In this document: positions 50,246 to 58,146 of the stretch, in pieces
How positions within the stretch are numbered: position 1 is the first letter of the stretch
Layout: each line of letters opens with the position of its first letter
Assembly: GCA_051867655.1 (NCBI GenBank)
Contig: JBJDYV010000018.1
Location: 1-64,000, forward strand
DNA from: JAJPXI01 sp051867655
GTDB lineage: Bacteria; Bacillota; Clostridia; Oscillospirales; Oscillospiraceae
DNA length: 64,000 bases
Reading direction: 5' to 3'
Position numbers and translations under genes: made by a program
Notes under the pieces: generated by a model
What the model was told of the DNA's origin: nothing
Databases searched by the model: none
What the model saw: the letters and a program-made list of their open reading frames with translations, nothing else

Positions 50246-51634
50246 TCAAGCGGTTATAGGATGGTTTGCTCCAGCGCAAAAAGTTACCAGCCGTTTTCCG
50301 GCGGCTGCACCATCGAACGTTAACCAGAAGGTCTCCACATGAGCGAACAGCCTGAGGGCAGCCCTTGAGCTTCCATGCCCTTCTTGTTCTGTCTGCCGGC
50401 CGCTTTTATACTTCTGTTTGTTCTTGTTGATATGGATAGAGGGTGCCGATGCCTTCAGACGCACCCCGTACCGGCCGCCCTGCTTGACGATCTCCGGCTC
50501 CTCCAGGGTCAGCTCGTCGGTATTGGGCATGACGATGCCGTACCCCGTCTCCTTCACCTGCTTCAGCGCATCAGCCACCTTATCATAGCTGTTCTTCATC
50601 TCCGCCAGGCCGGAGAGCAGATTCATCAGGTCTCCGTCATCCCGCACGGTGAACCCGGACTGCTGGGACAAGGTGTCATAGAACAGGCTTCTGGGCAGAT
50701 CCAGCTCTGCCTGGGCGATCCCGGTGCCCAGGTCCATGGAGGTGACGCTCGCCCGGCTGATGGCGTCGCACTCTCCCATGGCGTCCACGCAGGCGCGCAC
50801 ATCGCGCACCCGCTGCAGCCCGGCGGCGCCCGCACGGACTGCGGCATATAGTTCGCTCTTGATGGGGTGCTCAAAGGGAAGAGCGTCCACCCACGCGGGC
50901 AGGAACAGGTCCAGCTCCTGGATGGGGAACTCGCAGAGCACGCCCCGGATAATGTCGGTGACTGCCCCTTCCTCCAGTTCCATGCAGTTGGTGCATACGC
51001 AGGTCACATTGTATTTCTGCGCGATCTCCGCACGGATGGCCCGTGCCCGGTCGCTGTTGGGGTACGCGGAGTTGAGCAGCACCAGGAACGGTTTGCCCAG
51101 CTCCCGCAGCTCGGTGATGACCCGCTCCTCCGCCTCCAGGTAGTCCTCCCGGGGAATATCGGTGATGGTGCCGTCGGTGGTCACCACAATGCCGATGGTG
51201 CAGTGCTCCGCGATGACCTTCCGGGTGCCGATCTCCGCGGCCTCCGTCATGGGGATCTCGTGGTCGAACCAGGGGGTCATCACCATCCGGGGCATCCCGT
51301 CCTCCAGCACCCCCACCGCGCCGGGCACCAGATAGCCCACGCAGTCGATCAGGCGCACCGACAGGGCCGCGCCGCCGTCCATGGTGATCTCCACCGCCTC
51401 CTCGGGGACGAACTTCGGCTCGGCGGTCATGACCGTGCGGCCCGACCCGCTCTGGGGCAGTTCGTCCCGGGCCCGCTCCCGGCGGTAGACATTGTCGATC
51501 TTGGGGATGACCAGACTCTCCATAAACCGCTTGATGAAGGTGGATTTTCCCGTCCGGACGGGGCCCACCACGCCGATGTAAATGTCGCCCTCCGTACGCC
51601 GGGCGATGCTTTCATAAATGCTGCGATCTTCCAC
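50246..51634 (-). CDS. spoIVA: Stage IV sporulation protein A, N-terminal part, interrupted
   Basis: Residues 1-401 are native SpoIVA: Walker A VVGPVRTGKSTFIKRFME (Lys30), LPQSGSGRTVMTAEPKFVP, DCVGYLVPGA, TDGTITDIPREDYLEAEERV and GGRYGVRLKASAPSIH. After His401 at 50,432 the frame continues for 61 foreign codons from the element. SpoIVA is the mother-cell ATPase that polymerises on the forespore surface as the coat foundation; the missing end is at 25,438-25,160. The gene starts 17 bases after sipL, so both share a transcript. In the unexcised state the protein lacks the C-terminal domain. Confidence 0.95.
   Translation of the reverse strand: MEDRSIYESIARRTEGDIYIGVVGPVRTGKSTFIKRFMESLVIPKIDNVYRRERARDELPQSGSGRTVMTAEPKFVPEEAVEITMDGGAALSVRLIDCVGYLVPGAVGVLEDGMPRMVMTPWFDHEIPMTEAAEIGTRKVIAEHCTIGIVVTTDGTITDIPREDYLEAEERVITELRELGKPFLVLLNSAYPNSDRARAIRAEIAQKYNVTCVCTNCMELEEGAVTDIIRGVLCEFPIQELDLFLPAWVDALPFEHPIKSELYAAVRAGAAGLQRVRDVRACVDAMGECDAISRASVTSMDLGTGIAQAELDLPRSLFYDTLSQQSGFTVRDDGDLMNLLSGLAEMKNSYDKVADALKQVKETGYGIVMPNTDELTLEEPEIVKQGGRYGVRLKASAPSIHINKNKQKYKSGRQTEQEGHGSSRAALRLFAHVETFWLTFDGAAAGKRLVTFCAGANHPITA
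50408..50440 (-). other. Right attachment junction of the spoIVA element
   Basis: On the - strand, spoIVA sequence (CACCCTCTATC) runs into the shared core CATAT (50,434-50,430), then element sequence with arm CAAACAGAAGTAT (50,420-50,408). The arm is the inverted partner of GTACTTCTCTTTG at the left junction, 11 of 13 matching. Confidence 0.85.
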
Positions 51635-51651
51635 TGCCGCTTCCTCCCTTT

Positions 51652-53169
51652 CTACCGCTTGCGGGGAATGAGCAGCAGCGTTCCGCCGCAGGGCTGCTCA
51701 CTCTCCAGCTCATTGGCTTTGACGATGTCGCCGATGGTGGTGCCGTACCGTTTGGCCACATCCCAGAGCCGCTCCCCCTCGTCCAGGACCCGCAGGACAA
51801 TGGAAGGACGCGGGCCCGCTTCCCCTTCCGCGGCGTTCTCCACGCTGACGTCCCGGACTACCATTGCGTGGGCGTCCCGCAGGCAGAGATACGGGAAATC
51901 CAGCGGGAAGCGCACCTCCACACCGTCCGCCGTCGGCGTGGCGATCAGATCTCCGCTCTCGCAGGAAAACAGGCAGATGCACTCTTCCGGGACGTCCACC
52001 GCGCAGTTGACTTCAAAGCTCCGGGAGACGGCGCAGTAGTCGTTCTCCTCCGTGATGCAGACCGCCGTGACGCCCACCTGCGCCGTCAGGCGCAGCTGGC
52101 CCCCCTCCCGGTTCTGGGTCATCCGCCCCAGGGTACAGTAGGAGTCCACCACCGATTTGATCTGCAGGCCGGTCTCGATGATCTCCCGCACCATCTGGCG
52201 GCCCGTTCCTTCGGTCTGGCAGACCCGGTAGTCATAGGGGACGCGCTCAGCCCGGACCGGGCAGCAGGTGCTGTAGGTGTCGGCCAGCAGCTCCACGCTG
52301 CGCTCCTCCCGCACGATGGCCTGCGCCAGCATGGAGAGGGACACGGACACGGTGCGGCCGTCCCCGCCCAGCACGAACTCCGCGCCGGTCAGGCTCATTT
52401 CGACGCTGCAGATGCCGTCCTCCCCGACGCCGGCCACCTCCGCGATCTGGGAGAAGGGCAGCGTAAAGTCCGCCGCGTCCAGTCCCCCGCTCGCGGGCCG
52501 GTAGAGCAGCTGCACTACCGCTTCGCCCTTGAAGATCAGCTTGCTGCCGATGATCTTGGACTCACGGCAGGACAGCTCCACCCGGCTGTGGATCAGCTCT
52601 TCGGCCGCCGGGCGCCCCGCGGGGATATTCAGGTCGTCCTCAAAGGAGATCTGCTTTTCCTGGACCGCGGCAATGCAGGTCGGCTGATGGGATTCCATCA
52701 GCTGCTCCACGGTGCCGTCCACGGCGCTGATTCCCGTGCAGAGCGAAGCCGCGGCGGCGGTAAACACCTTCAAGTTCACGGCGATCTCCACCCGGGTCAC
52801 GACCTTGCGGGGGTTCATGGTCCGGGTGTCCGCACCGGAGACCCGGGGCACGGCGGTCACCAGGCAGCCGGTCCGGATCCGCTTCTCCTCCGCCGTCATG
52901 GTGAACGGAATGTTGACTTCCAGGCGGCAGGGGCCGGTCCCACCGTCCGGCAGGTAAAGGACGGTCAGCCGCGCTGTCCCGGTCAGCGTGACCTGGCCGT
53001 CCGATGCCGTTTTGTTTTTCAGCAGAATCTTTCCCTGCGTATCGACCAGACGCAGGATGTCCGGGCAGGCGTCCGGAACGATGGTCTCCAGGGTCTCCTC
53101 CTGGAACACGGTCGTGTCCAGGACTGTGTCATAACCGGTCAGATGGGTTCGGTTCAATTCCAGCTCCAT
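51652..53169 (-). CDS. sipL: SipL, SpoIVA-interacting coat morphogenetic protein (SPOCS/LysM)
   Basis: 505 residues from the ATG at 53,169 after AAGGAGAG. Several SPOCS/DUF3794 units are visible (TVFQEETLETIVPDACPDIL, ILLKNKTASDGQVTLTGTAR, FEDDLNIPAGRPAAEELIHS, GRMTQNREGGQLRLTAQVGV), with a C-terminal LysM motif (VLDEGERLWDVAKRYGTTIG). This is the architecture of C. difficile SipL, the clostridial functional counterpart of SpoVID, which binds SpoIVA and links it to the coat. It lies between spoVM and spoIVA on the same strand. Confidence 0.88.
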   Translation of the reverse strand: MELELNRTHLTGYDTVLDTTVFQEETLETIVPDACPDILRLVDTQGKILLKNKTASDGQVTLTGTARLTVLYLPDGGTGPCRLEVNIPFTMTAEEKRIRTGCLVTAVPRVSGADTRTMNPRKVVTRVEIAVNLKVFTAAAASLCTGISAVDGTVEQLMESHQPTCIAAVQEKQISFEDDLNIPAGRPAAEELIHSRVELSCRESKIIGSKLIFKGEAVVQLLYRPASGGLDAADFTLPFSQIAEVAGVGEDGICSVEMSLTGAEFVLGGDGRTVSVSLSMLAQAIVREERSVELLADTYSTCCPVRAERVPYDYRVCQTEGTGRQMVREIIETGLQIKSVVDSYCTLGRMTQNREGGQLRLTAQVGVTAVCITEENDYCAVSRSFEVNCAVDVPEECICLFSCESGDLIATPTADGVEVRFPLDFPYLCLRDAHAMVVRDVSVENAAEGEAGPRPSIVLRVLDEGERLWDVAKRYGTTIGDIVKANELESEQPCGGTLLLIPRKR

Positions 53170-53242
53170 AGTGCTTCTCTCCTTCTGCATGGATACTTGA
53201 CCATACTCTAAAGCACTATATGTAAGAGCTGTCCAAGGTATG

Positions 53243-53314
53243 TCATTTCAATTTGAAAAGAGACATGAGAAGCCCGCGCAGGGCCTTGGGGGATTTGACC
53301 ACCACGATTTTCAT
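53243..53314 (-). CDS. spoVM: SpoVM, membrane-curvature peptide for coat assembly
   Basis: A 23-codon gene too short for most gene finders. It starts MKIVVVKSPKALRGLL and ends in SLFKLK, the amphipathic-helix sequence of clostridial SpoVM. SpoVM inserts into the outer forespore membrane, recognises its positive curvature and anchors SpoIVA. GGAGGCG lies nine bases upstream of the ATG, within the 3' arm of the preceding terminator hairpin. About 75 bases separate it from sipL. Confidence 0.9.
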   Translation of the reverse strand: MKIVVVKSPKALRGLLMSLFKLK

Positions 53315-53315
53315 A

Positions 53316-53374
53316 CAAAAACGCCTCCTTCCGCGCAAACTGGTCTGCTACCCCAGTATACGCGGAAGGAGGCG
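53316..53374 (-). terminator. Terminator of the gmk-rsgA operon, overlapping the spoVM ribosome site
   Basis: Perfect 14-bp arms CGCCTCCTTCCGCG (53,374-53,361) and CGCGGAAGGAGGCG (53,335-53,322), a 25-base loop and TTTTTGT on the - strand. The 3' arm contains the spoVM Shine-Dalgarno. Confidence 0.88.
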
Positions 53375-53398
53375 TTTGGTCCCTTCTGCGGATCGATT

Positions 53399-54280
53399 TT
53401 ATTTTTCCCATTCCTTGTGCGCCTTGGCCTGCTCGTACAGGCGCACGTAGCTGGCATGGCGGCTGGGCGGGATCTCACCCTGCTTCACGGCCTCCCGCAC
53501 CGCGCAGCCCTTTTCCTTCACATGGGCGCAGCCCACAAAGCGGCACTGATCCAGATAGGGCCGGAACTCCCGGAAGGTGGCGGCCAGGTCTTCCTTCTGC
53601 CGCACCTCCGTCTGGTCGGTATCAAAGGAGGAAAAGCCCGGCGTATCCGCCACGACCGCACCGCTTTTCAGGCGGAACAGCTCCACGTGGCGGGTGGTAT
53701 GGCGGCCGCGGCCCAGCCGCTCGCTGACCTGGCCCACCGCCAGAGAAAAGCCCGGCTCCAGGGTGTTCAGAATGCTGGACTTCCCCACGCCGGAGTTCCC
53801 TGTAAAAGCAGATACCTTTCCGGCGATCAGGGATGCAAGCTCCCCGATCCCTTCCCCGGTTTCCGCGCTGACCCGCACGGTGGAAAAGCCTGCGGCGGTG
53901 TAGATGTCGTACAAATCGTCCGCCCGCTCCAGATCGCACTTGTTGATGCAGATGATGCTGTCGCACCCCTTGCTCTCCGCCAGGGAGGTCATGCGGTCAA
54001 TGAGAAACGGATCGGTGACCGGAATGGCCCCGGAGGCGATGATAACCAGCTGGTCAATGTTGGCGACGGCGGGGCGCAGGAACTCATTCTTGCGCGGGAG
54101 GATCTCATCCACTATGCCGGAGCCGTCCTCCAGAGCGGTAAACTCCACCCGGTCCCCGACCAGCGGCGTGATGTGCTGGTGGCGGAACTTTCCTCTTGCC
54201 CGGCAGGCGATCAGGCTCCCGTCGCCCGGGTCCACATAGTAGAATCCGGACAGGGCTTTCATAATGATCCCCGTTTCCAT
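53399..54280 (-). CDS. rsgA: Ribosome small subunit-dependent GTPase A
   Basis: 293 residues. N-terminal OB domain, then a circularly permuted GTPase: NKCD in IICINKCDLERADD, GNSGVGKSSILNTLEPG (G1), DTPGFSSFD (G3), and a C-terminal zinc site CRFVGCAHVKEKGCAVREAV. It assists late 30S assembly. The ATG at 54,280 overlaps the prkC stop (TGATG); an internal ATG at 54,262 (MKALSGFYYVDPG) is an alternative. Last gene of the conserved operon. Confidence 0.95.
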   Translation of the reverse strand: METGIIMKALSGFYYVDPGDGSLIACRARGKFRHQHITPLVGDRVEFTALEDGSGIVDEILPRKNEFLRPAVANIDQLVIIASGAIPVTDPFLIDRMTSLAESKGCDSIICINKCDLERADDLYDIYTAAGFSTVRVSAETGEGIGELASLIAGKVSAFTGNSGVGKSSILNTLEPGFSLAVGQVSERLGRGRHTTRHVELFRLKSGAVVADTPGFSSFDTDQTEVRQKEDLAATFREFRPYLDQCRFVGCAHVKEKGCAVREAVKQGEIPPSRHASYVRLYEQAKAHKEWEK

Positions 54281-56343
54281 CAAGCGCCGAAATCCTCCAG
54301 GTAATTGCGCTCGACAGCACCATCAATATAGACGGTCACCCATTGTTCGCCCGTTCCGGTGATGGGGCTGGAAAAGGTCCCCTGGGAGGGATCGACCGGG
54401 CCGTTGAACTGCGTCACGCCCCCCACCTCGATCCGGATCTGGACCGGTGCGGTGTATTGGGACAGGTTGATGGAAACGGTCTTGGTGCTGCTCACAGGCT
54501 GGTTATCAGAGGGCGCGGGCGGGACATCAGGCGATGTCTCAGGCGGCTCTTCGGGATCGTCGGTGGGATCGCCCGTCGGATTATCATCGTCGGTGGGGCC
54601 GGAGCTGATGTGGAAGGTGATGGTGGTCCCCACTTCAACCTCCGTTCCGGGCGGGATGCTCTGGTAGAGCACAGTTCCCTTCGCGTGCTCGGTGTCCGTC
54701 TTTTCCACCACGTCCGGCACCAGGTTCAGCTTCTCCACCTGCTCCAGCGCCCAATCGATATTCGTATCGGTAAAGACGGGCACTGTGACCGGCGGTTCCT
54801 TCTCCGGGCCAAGGCTGATGACGATCTTGACCTCCTGGCCGGGTTCCAGCGTAAAGCCCTCCGCAGGCTCGGAGCGGATCACATAATCGCGGGTGATATC
54901 GCTGTTTTCATAGGCCGGGGTGACCTGCAGCCCCATTTCATCCCGGAGCTGTACCAAAACCTCCCGGTACTCCTGATTGACCACATTGGGCATAAGCAGC
55001 TGCTCCGGACCGGCCGAAATGTCCACGGTGATAATGATCTCTTCCCCTTTTTTCGTTTCACCGGACTTGGGGTCCTGACTGACGATCTGGCCGGCGGGCA
55101 GGTCGCTCTCCACCGTACTGCCCTCGACAATCAGGAATACTTTGTCGATGTTCCCCAGGGCAATATCCCGGTTAACCTCCTCGATCGTCATACCCAGCAG
55201 ATTGGGCACCTTGACCTCCGTGCTGTGGTCGGCCAGGATCCCGCCGAAAATGGTGGTCCAGAGGAAATAGATAATGCCGGCAATGAAAACCAGAATCGCG
55301 CCCACGGCCAGGATCACGGGCCAAACGCCGCCCCGGTCTTTGCGCTCGCGGTAATCCTCCTCTTCCTCCCTGTCGCGTTCCCGATCACGTTCGCGATCAC
55401 GTTCGCGCCGGCGGTGGAGACTGCCGCTGTCCTCGCTGCTGCAGACAATGGTGGGCTCATCAATGACCCCGCCCTGGAACAGTTCTTCCTGGGTGTACTC
55501 AAAATTGATGCTGGGATTCTTCCGGAACTCCTCCAGGTCGACCAGCATGGCGTCCGCCGAGACATACCGCTTGTCCACATCAGAGGCCATGGCCTTCATG
55601 GTGATGGCCTCCAGCGCCTCGGGAATATCCGGGTTGATGTCCCGGGGCGGCAGCGGAATGGAGCTGATGTGCTGAATGGCCACCGAGACGGGGGTTTCTC
55701 CCTCATAGGGCAGACGCCCCGCGGTCATCTCGTAGAGCACCACGCCGGCGGAATAAATGTCGGCGCGGGCGTCGATGTGGCTGCCCCGGGCCTGCTCCGG
55801 CGAGATATAGTGCACCGAGCCCAAAGCCTCCTGGGTCAGGGTGGACTGGGCCGCGGAGGCCACCCGGGCGATGCCAAAGTCGGCCACCTTGACGCTGCCG
55901 TCCCGCAGGACCATGATGTTCTGGGGCTTGATGTCCCTGTGGATGATCCCACGGCTGTGGGCGTGGGACAGGGCCTTCATGATCTGGGTGATGAAGTGCA
56001 GGGCCTCCCGCCAGTTCAGGGGCAGCCCCTTCTTCTGCATATACTGCTTGAGGGTAATGCCGTCGATCAGCTCCATGACGATATAGTCCAGATCGTCGGA
56101 GTGAGACACGTCATAGACCGCCACGATGTTGGGATGGGAGAGCATGGCGACTGCCTGGGACTCGTCGTGGAAGCGGCGGCGGAACTCCGCGTCCCGGGCC
56201 AGCTCCGGCTTGAGGATCTTGACCGCGACCAGCCGGTTGAGCCGGTGGCAGCGGGCCTTGTAGACCACCGCCATGCCGCCGGTGCCGATGCACTCCAGGA
56301 TCTCATATCGGTTGTCGAGTAATTTACCTATGTATTGATCCAT
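54280..56343 (-). CDS. prkC: PASTA-domain serine/threonine protein kinase PrkC
   Basis: 687 residues. The kinase domain (1-270) has GTGGMAVVYKARC, the catalytic HRDIKPQNIMV, the DFGIAR segment and SPEQARG. A charged, Arg/Glu-rich juxtamembrane stretch precedes the single span (GVWPVILAVGAILVFIAGII, about 340-367), followed by three extracellular PASTA repeats (VKVPNLLGMTIEEVNRDIAL; MPNVVNQEYREVLVQL; VPVFTDTNIDWALEQVEKL) and a Pro/Asp-rich end. It senses muropeptides and controls germination and growth in relatives. Paired with prpC. Confidence 0.95.
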   Translation of the reverse strand: MDQYIGKLLDNRYEILECIGTGGMAVVYKARCHRLNRLVAVKILKPELARDAEFRRRFHDESQAVAMLSHPNIVAVYDVSHSDDLDYIVMELIDGITLKQYMQKKGLPLNWREALHFITQIMKALSHAHSRGIIHRDIKPQNIMVLRDGSVKVADFGIARVASAAQSTLTQEALGSVHYISPEQARGSHIDARADIYSAGVVLYEMTAGRLPYEGETPVSVAIQHISSIPLPPRDINPDIPEALEAITMKAMASDVDKRYVSADAMLVDLEEFRKNPSINFEYTQEELFQGGVIDEPTIVCSSEDSGSLHRRRERDRERDRERDREEEEDYRERKDRGGVWPVILAVGAILVFIAGIIYFLWTTIFGGILADHSTEVKVPNLLGMTIEEVNRDIALGNIDKVFLIVEGSTVESDLPAGQIVSQDPKSGETKKGEEIIITVDISAGPEQLLMPNVVNQEYREVLVQLRDEMGLQVTPAYENSDITRDYVIRSEPAEGFTLEPGQEVKIVISLGPEKEPPVTVPVFTDTNIDWALEQVEKLNLVPDVVEKTDTEHAKGTVLYQSIPPGTEVEVGTTITFHISSGPTDDDNPTGDPTDDPEEPPETSPDVPPAPSDNQPVSSTKTVSINLSQYTAPVQIRIEVGGVTQFNGPVDPSQGTFSSPITGTGEQWVTVYIDGAVERNYLEDFGA

Positions 56344-56363
56344 GGTAAATCTCCTCCTTCTCG

Positions 56364-57095
56364 TTACATCTGAAGCAGCACCGCTGTCACATTATCCGGT
56401 GCTCCTCGCTGCAGCGCCGTATCCAGCAGCCGTTTGCAGCAGTCCGACGGCTCGCCGCCGTGAATGATCTCATACAGGATCTCCTGGTCTGTCACCACGT
56501 TGGAAAGGCCGTCGGAGCAGAGCAGCAGGAAAGCGCCCGGTACGCGCGGCTCCTGAAACAGATCCGCCTTTGCCGCCTCTGCCGCCCCCAGAGCCCGGGT
56601 GATCAGATTCTTCTGGGGGTGGGTCCGCGCCTGGTCGGGGGTGATCTCTCCGCGCTCCACCAGGTCCTCCACCAGGGAGTGGTCCCGGGTGATCCGGCGG
56701 ATGCCGTCGGGGGAGACCAGATAGGCCCGGCTGTCGCCCACATTGACCACGTAGCAGGTCTGCCCGGTGACCAGGGCCGCCACCAGCGTGGTCCCCATGC
56801 CTAAACAGGCCGGATCGGTATTCGCCCGGCGGCACACGACCCGGTTGGCCGCTTCCACAGATTCGACCAGCACCGCTCCGGGATCGCCCGCGCGCTCCGG
56901 GTCATTCAGCCGTTCCAGCACCGCGTCGCCGAAGGCGCCCACCGCCAGCTCGCTGGCGATGTTTCCCGCCCGGGCGCCGCCCATGCCGTCGCAGACTATC
57001 AGTAAGATCTGCTCGGGCGACAGGATCTCCACCCGGCAGGCGTCCTGGTTCTGTTGTCGGACCGCACCGGTATCGGTGATCGTCCATACGTTCAT
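56364..57095 (-). CDS. prpC: PP2C-family protein phosphatase PrpC
   Basis: 243 residues. The metal-binding motifs of PPM phosphatases are present: GAVRQQNQDACRVE, CDGMGGARAGNIAS, VNVGDSRAYLV and LLLCSDGLSNVVTD. It removes phosphates placed by the adjacent kinase PrkC. The gene lies 20 bases before prkC and shares its operon. Confidence 0.95.
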   Translation of the reverse strand: MNVWTITDTGAVRQQNQDACRVEILSPEQILLIVCDGMGGARAGNIASELAVGAFGDAVLERLNDPERAGDPGAVLVESVEAANRVVCRRANTDPACLGMGTTLVAALVTGQTCYVVNVGDSRAYLVSPDGIRRITRDHSLVEDLVERGEITPDQARTHPQKNLITRALGAAEAAKADLFQEPRVPGAFLLLCSDGLSNVVTDQEILYEIIHGGEPSDCCKRLLDTALQRGAPDNVTAVLLQM

Positions 57096-57126
57096 ATTCG
57101 CATCATTCCTTTCGGAAAGCGGGCAG

Positions 57127-58146
57127 TTATTCCTGCATCGCTTTGCGCCGCAGCTGCCCGCAGGAAGCGTCGATATCTCCGCCCAAACGGCGGCGGACAG
57201 TCACGGTCACGCCGTGGCTCTCCAGCCGCTTCTGAAACGCGGCCACCCGCCTGCTGGGCTTCAGGGGGCTTTCCTCCACATGGTTCAGGGGGATCAGGTT
57301 CACATGGCCGGGCGTCCCCTTCAGCAGTCCGGCCAGAAGATCGGCCTGCGCATCCGAGTCGTTGACGCCGTCGATCATGGCGTACTCGTAGGAGATCCGC
57401 CGGCCCGTCTTCTCAAAATAGCGCCTGCAGGTATCCATCAGCTTCTTTACGCCCACGGAGCGGTTGACCGGCATGATCCGGTTCCGGGTCTCGTCGTCGG
57501 GCGCGTGGAGAGAAACGCTTAGCGTTAATTGTAACCGATACTCCGCCAACTTGTCAATTTTTTCGGTCAAACCACAGGTGGACAGGGAGATGTGGCGCAT
57601 GCCGATGTTCATTCCCTTGGGGTGGTTGACCAGCTCCAGAAAGCGCAGCACCGTGTCGAAATTGTCCAGGGGCTCACCGATGCCCATCAGGACGATGTTG
57701 GAGATCTCCGCGCCGCTGTCCAGCTGGGTGAAGAGCACCTGATCCAGCATTTCAGAGGGCGTCAGGTCGCGGATCTTCCCCCCCAGGGTGGACGCGCAGA
57801 AGGCGCAGCCCATACGGCAGCCCACCTGGCAGGAGATGCACACGGTGTTGCCGTGCTGATAGCGCATGAGCACCGTTTCGATGCAGTTGCCGTCCGCCAG
57901 CTTCCACAGATATTTGATGGTGCCGTCCTGGGCGGACACCTGCTTGCGCTCCACCTGGGGGCATGTGATGAAGCACTCCGCCGCCAGCTTTTCCCGCAGC
58001 TTTCTGGGCAGGTTGGTCATTTCGTCAAAGGACGTGACGCCCTTGTGCAGCCAGGTAAACACCTGCCCGGCGCGGAAGGACGGCTCGCCCCAGCTTTTCA
58101 GCAGCGCCGCCATCTCCTCCAGCGTCATGGATTTCAGATCGGTCAT
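57127..58146 (-). CDS. rlmN: 23S rRNA/tRNA adenine-C2 methyltransferase RlmN
   Basis: 339 residues. The radical-SAM cluster CxxxCxxC is in QVGCRMGCAFCASTLGGKIR, with the following GIGEPLDNFD, HISLSTCGL and the C-terminal catalytic Cys in LGGDIDASCGQLR. It methylates A2503 of 23S rRNA and A37 of some tRNAs. It overlaps rsmB by four bases. Confidence 0.96.
   Translation of the reverse strand: MTDLKSMTLEEMAALLKSWGEPSFRAGQVFTWLHKGVTSFDEMTNLPRKLREKLAAECFITCPQVERKQVSAQDGTIKYLWKLADGNCIETVLMRYQHGNTVCISCQVGCRMGCAFCASTLGGKIRDLTPSEMLDQVLFTQLDSGAEISNIVLMGIGEPLDNFDTVLRFLELVNHPKGMNIGMRHISLSTCGLTEKIDKLAEYRLQLTLSVSLHAPDDETRNRIMPVNRSVGVKKLMDTCRRYFEKTGRRISYEYAMIDGVNDSDAQADLLAGLLKGTPGHVNLIPLNHVEESPLKPSRRVAAFQKRLESHGVTVTVRRRLGGDIDASCGQLRRKAMQE

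Larger units (their letters stand above)
25439..50434 (-). mobile_element. 24,996-bp intervening element inside spoIVA
   Basis: Bounded by CATAT at 25,434-25,438 and 50,430-50,434. Both outer flanks are spoIVA in the same orientation and join in frame. It encodes a large serine recombinase at one end and a SHOCT-like small protein at the other. It contains no phage structural, lysis or conjugation genes. All convincing cargo genes are on the - strand. The circular form would bring together two inverted arms around the core, as expected of a serine-recombinase attP. It is best interpreted as a sporulation-gene intervening element like skin; excision activity is not shown by sequence. Confidence 0.92.

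Noticed and set aside
25160..50440. A plain prophage inserted in spoIVA
   Set aside because: No terminase, capsid, tail, holin, lysin or phage replication gene is seen in the 25 kb; only the recombinase and SHOCT-like gene are mobile-element functions.
51868..53211. A 447-codon + strand open frame opposite sipL
   Set aside because: Antisense shadow of the SPOCS/LysM gene with no recognisable domain.
53240..54304. A 354-codon + strand frame opposite rsgA and spoVM
   Set aside because: Antisense shadow of rsgA, and it passes through the terminator hairpin.
54343..56322. A 659-codon + strand open frame opposite prkC
   Set aside because: Antisense shadow of a GC-rich, strongly conserved kinase gene; no ribosome site and a biased His/Gly/Asp composition.
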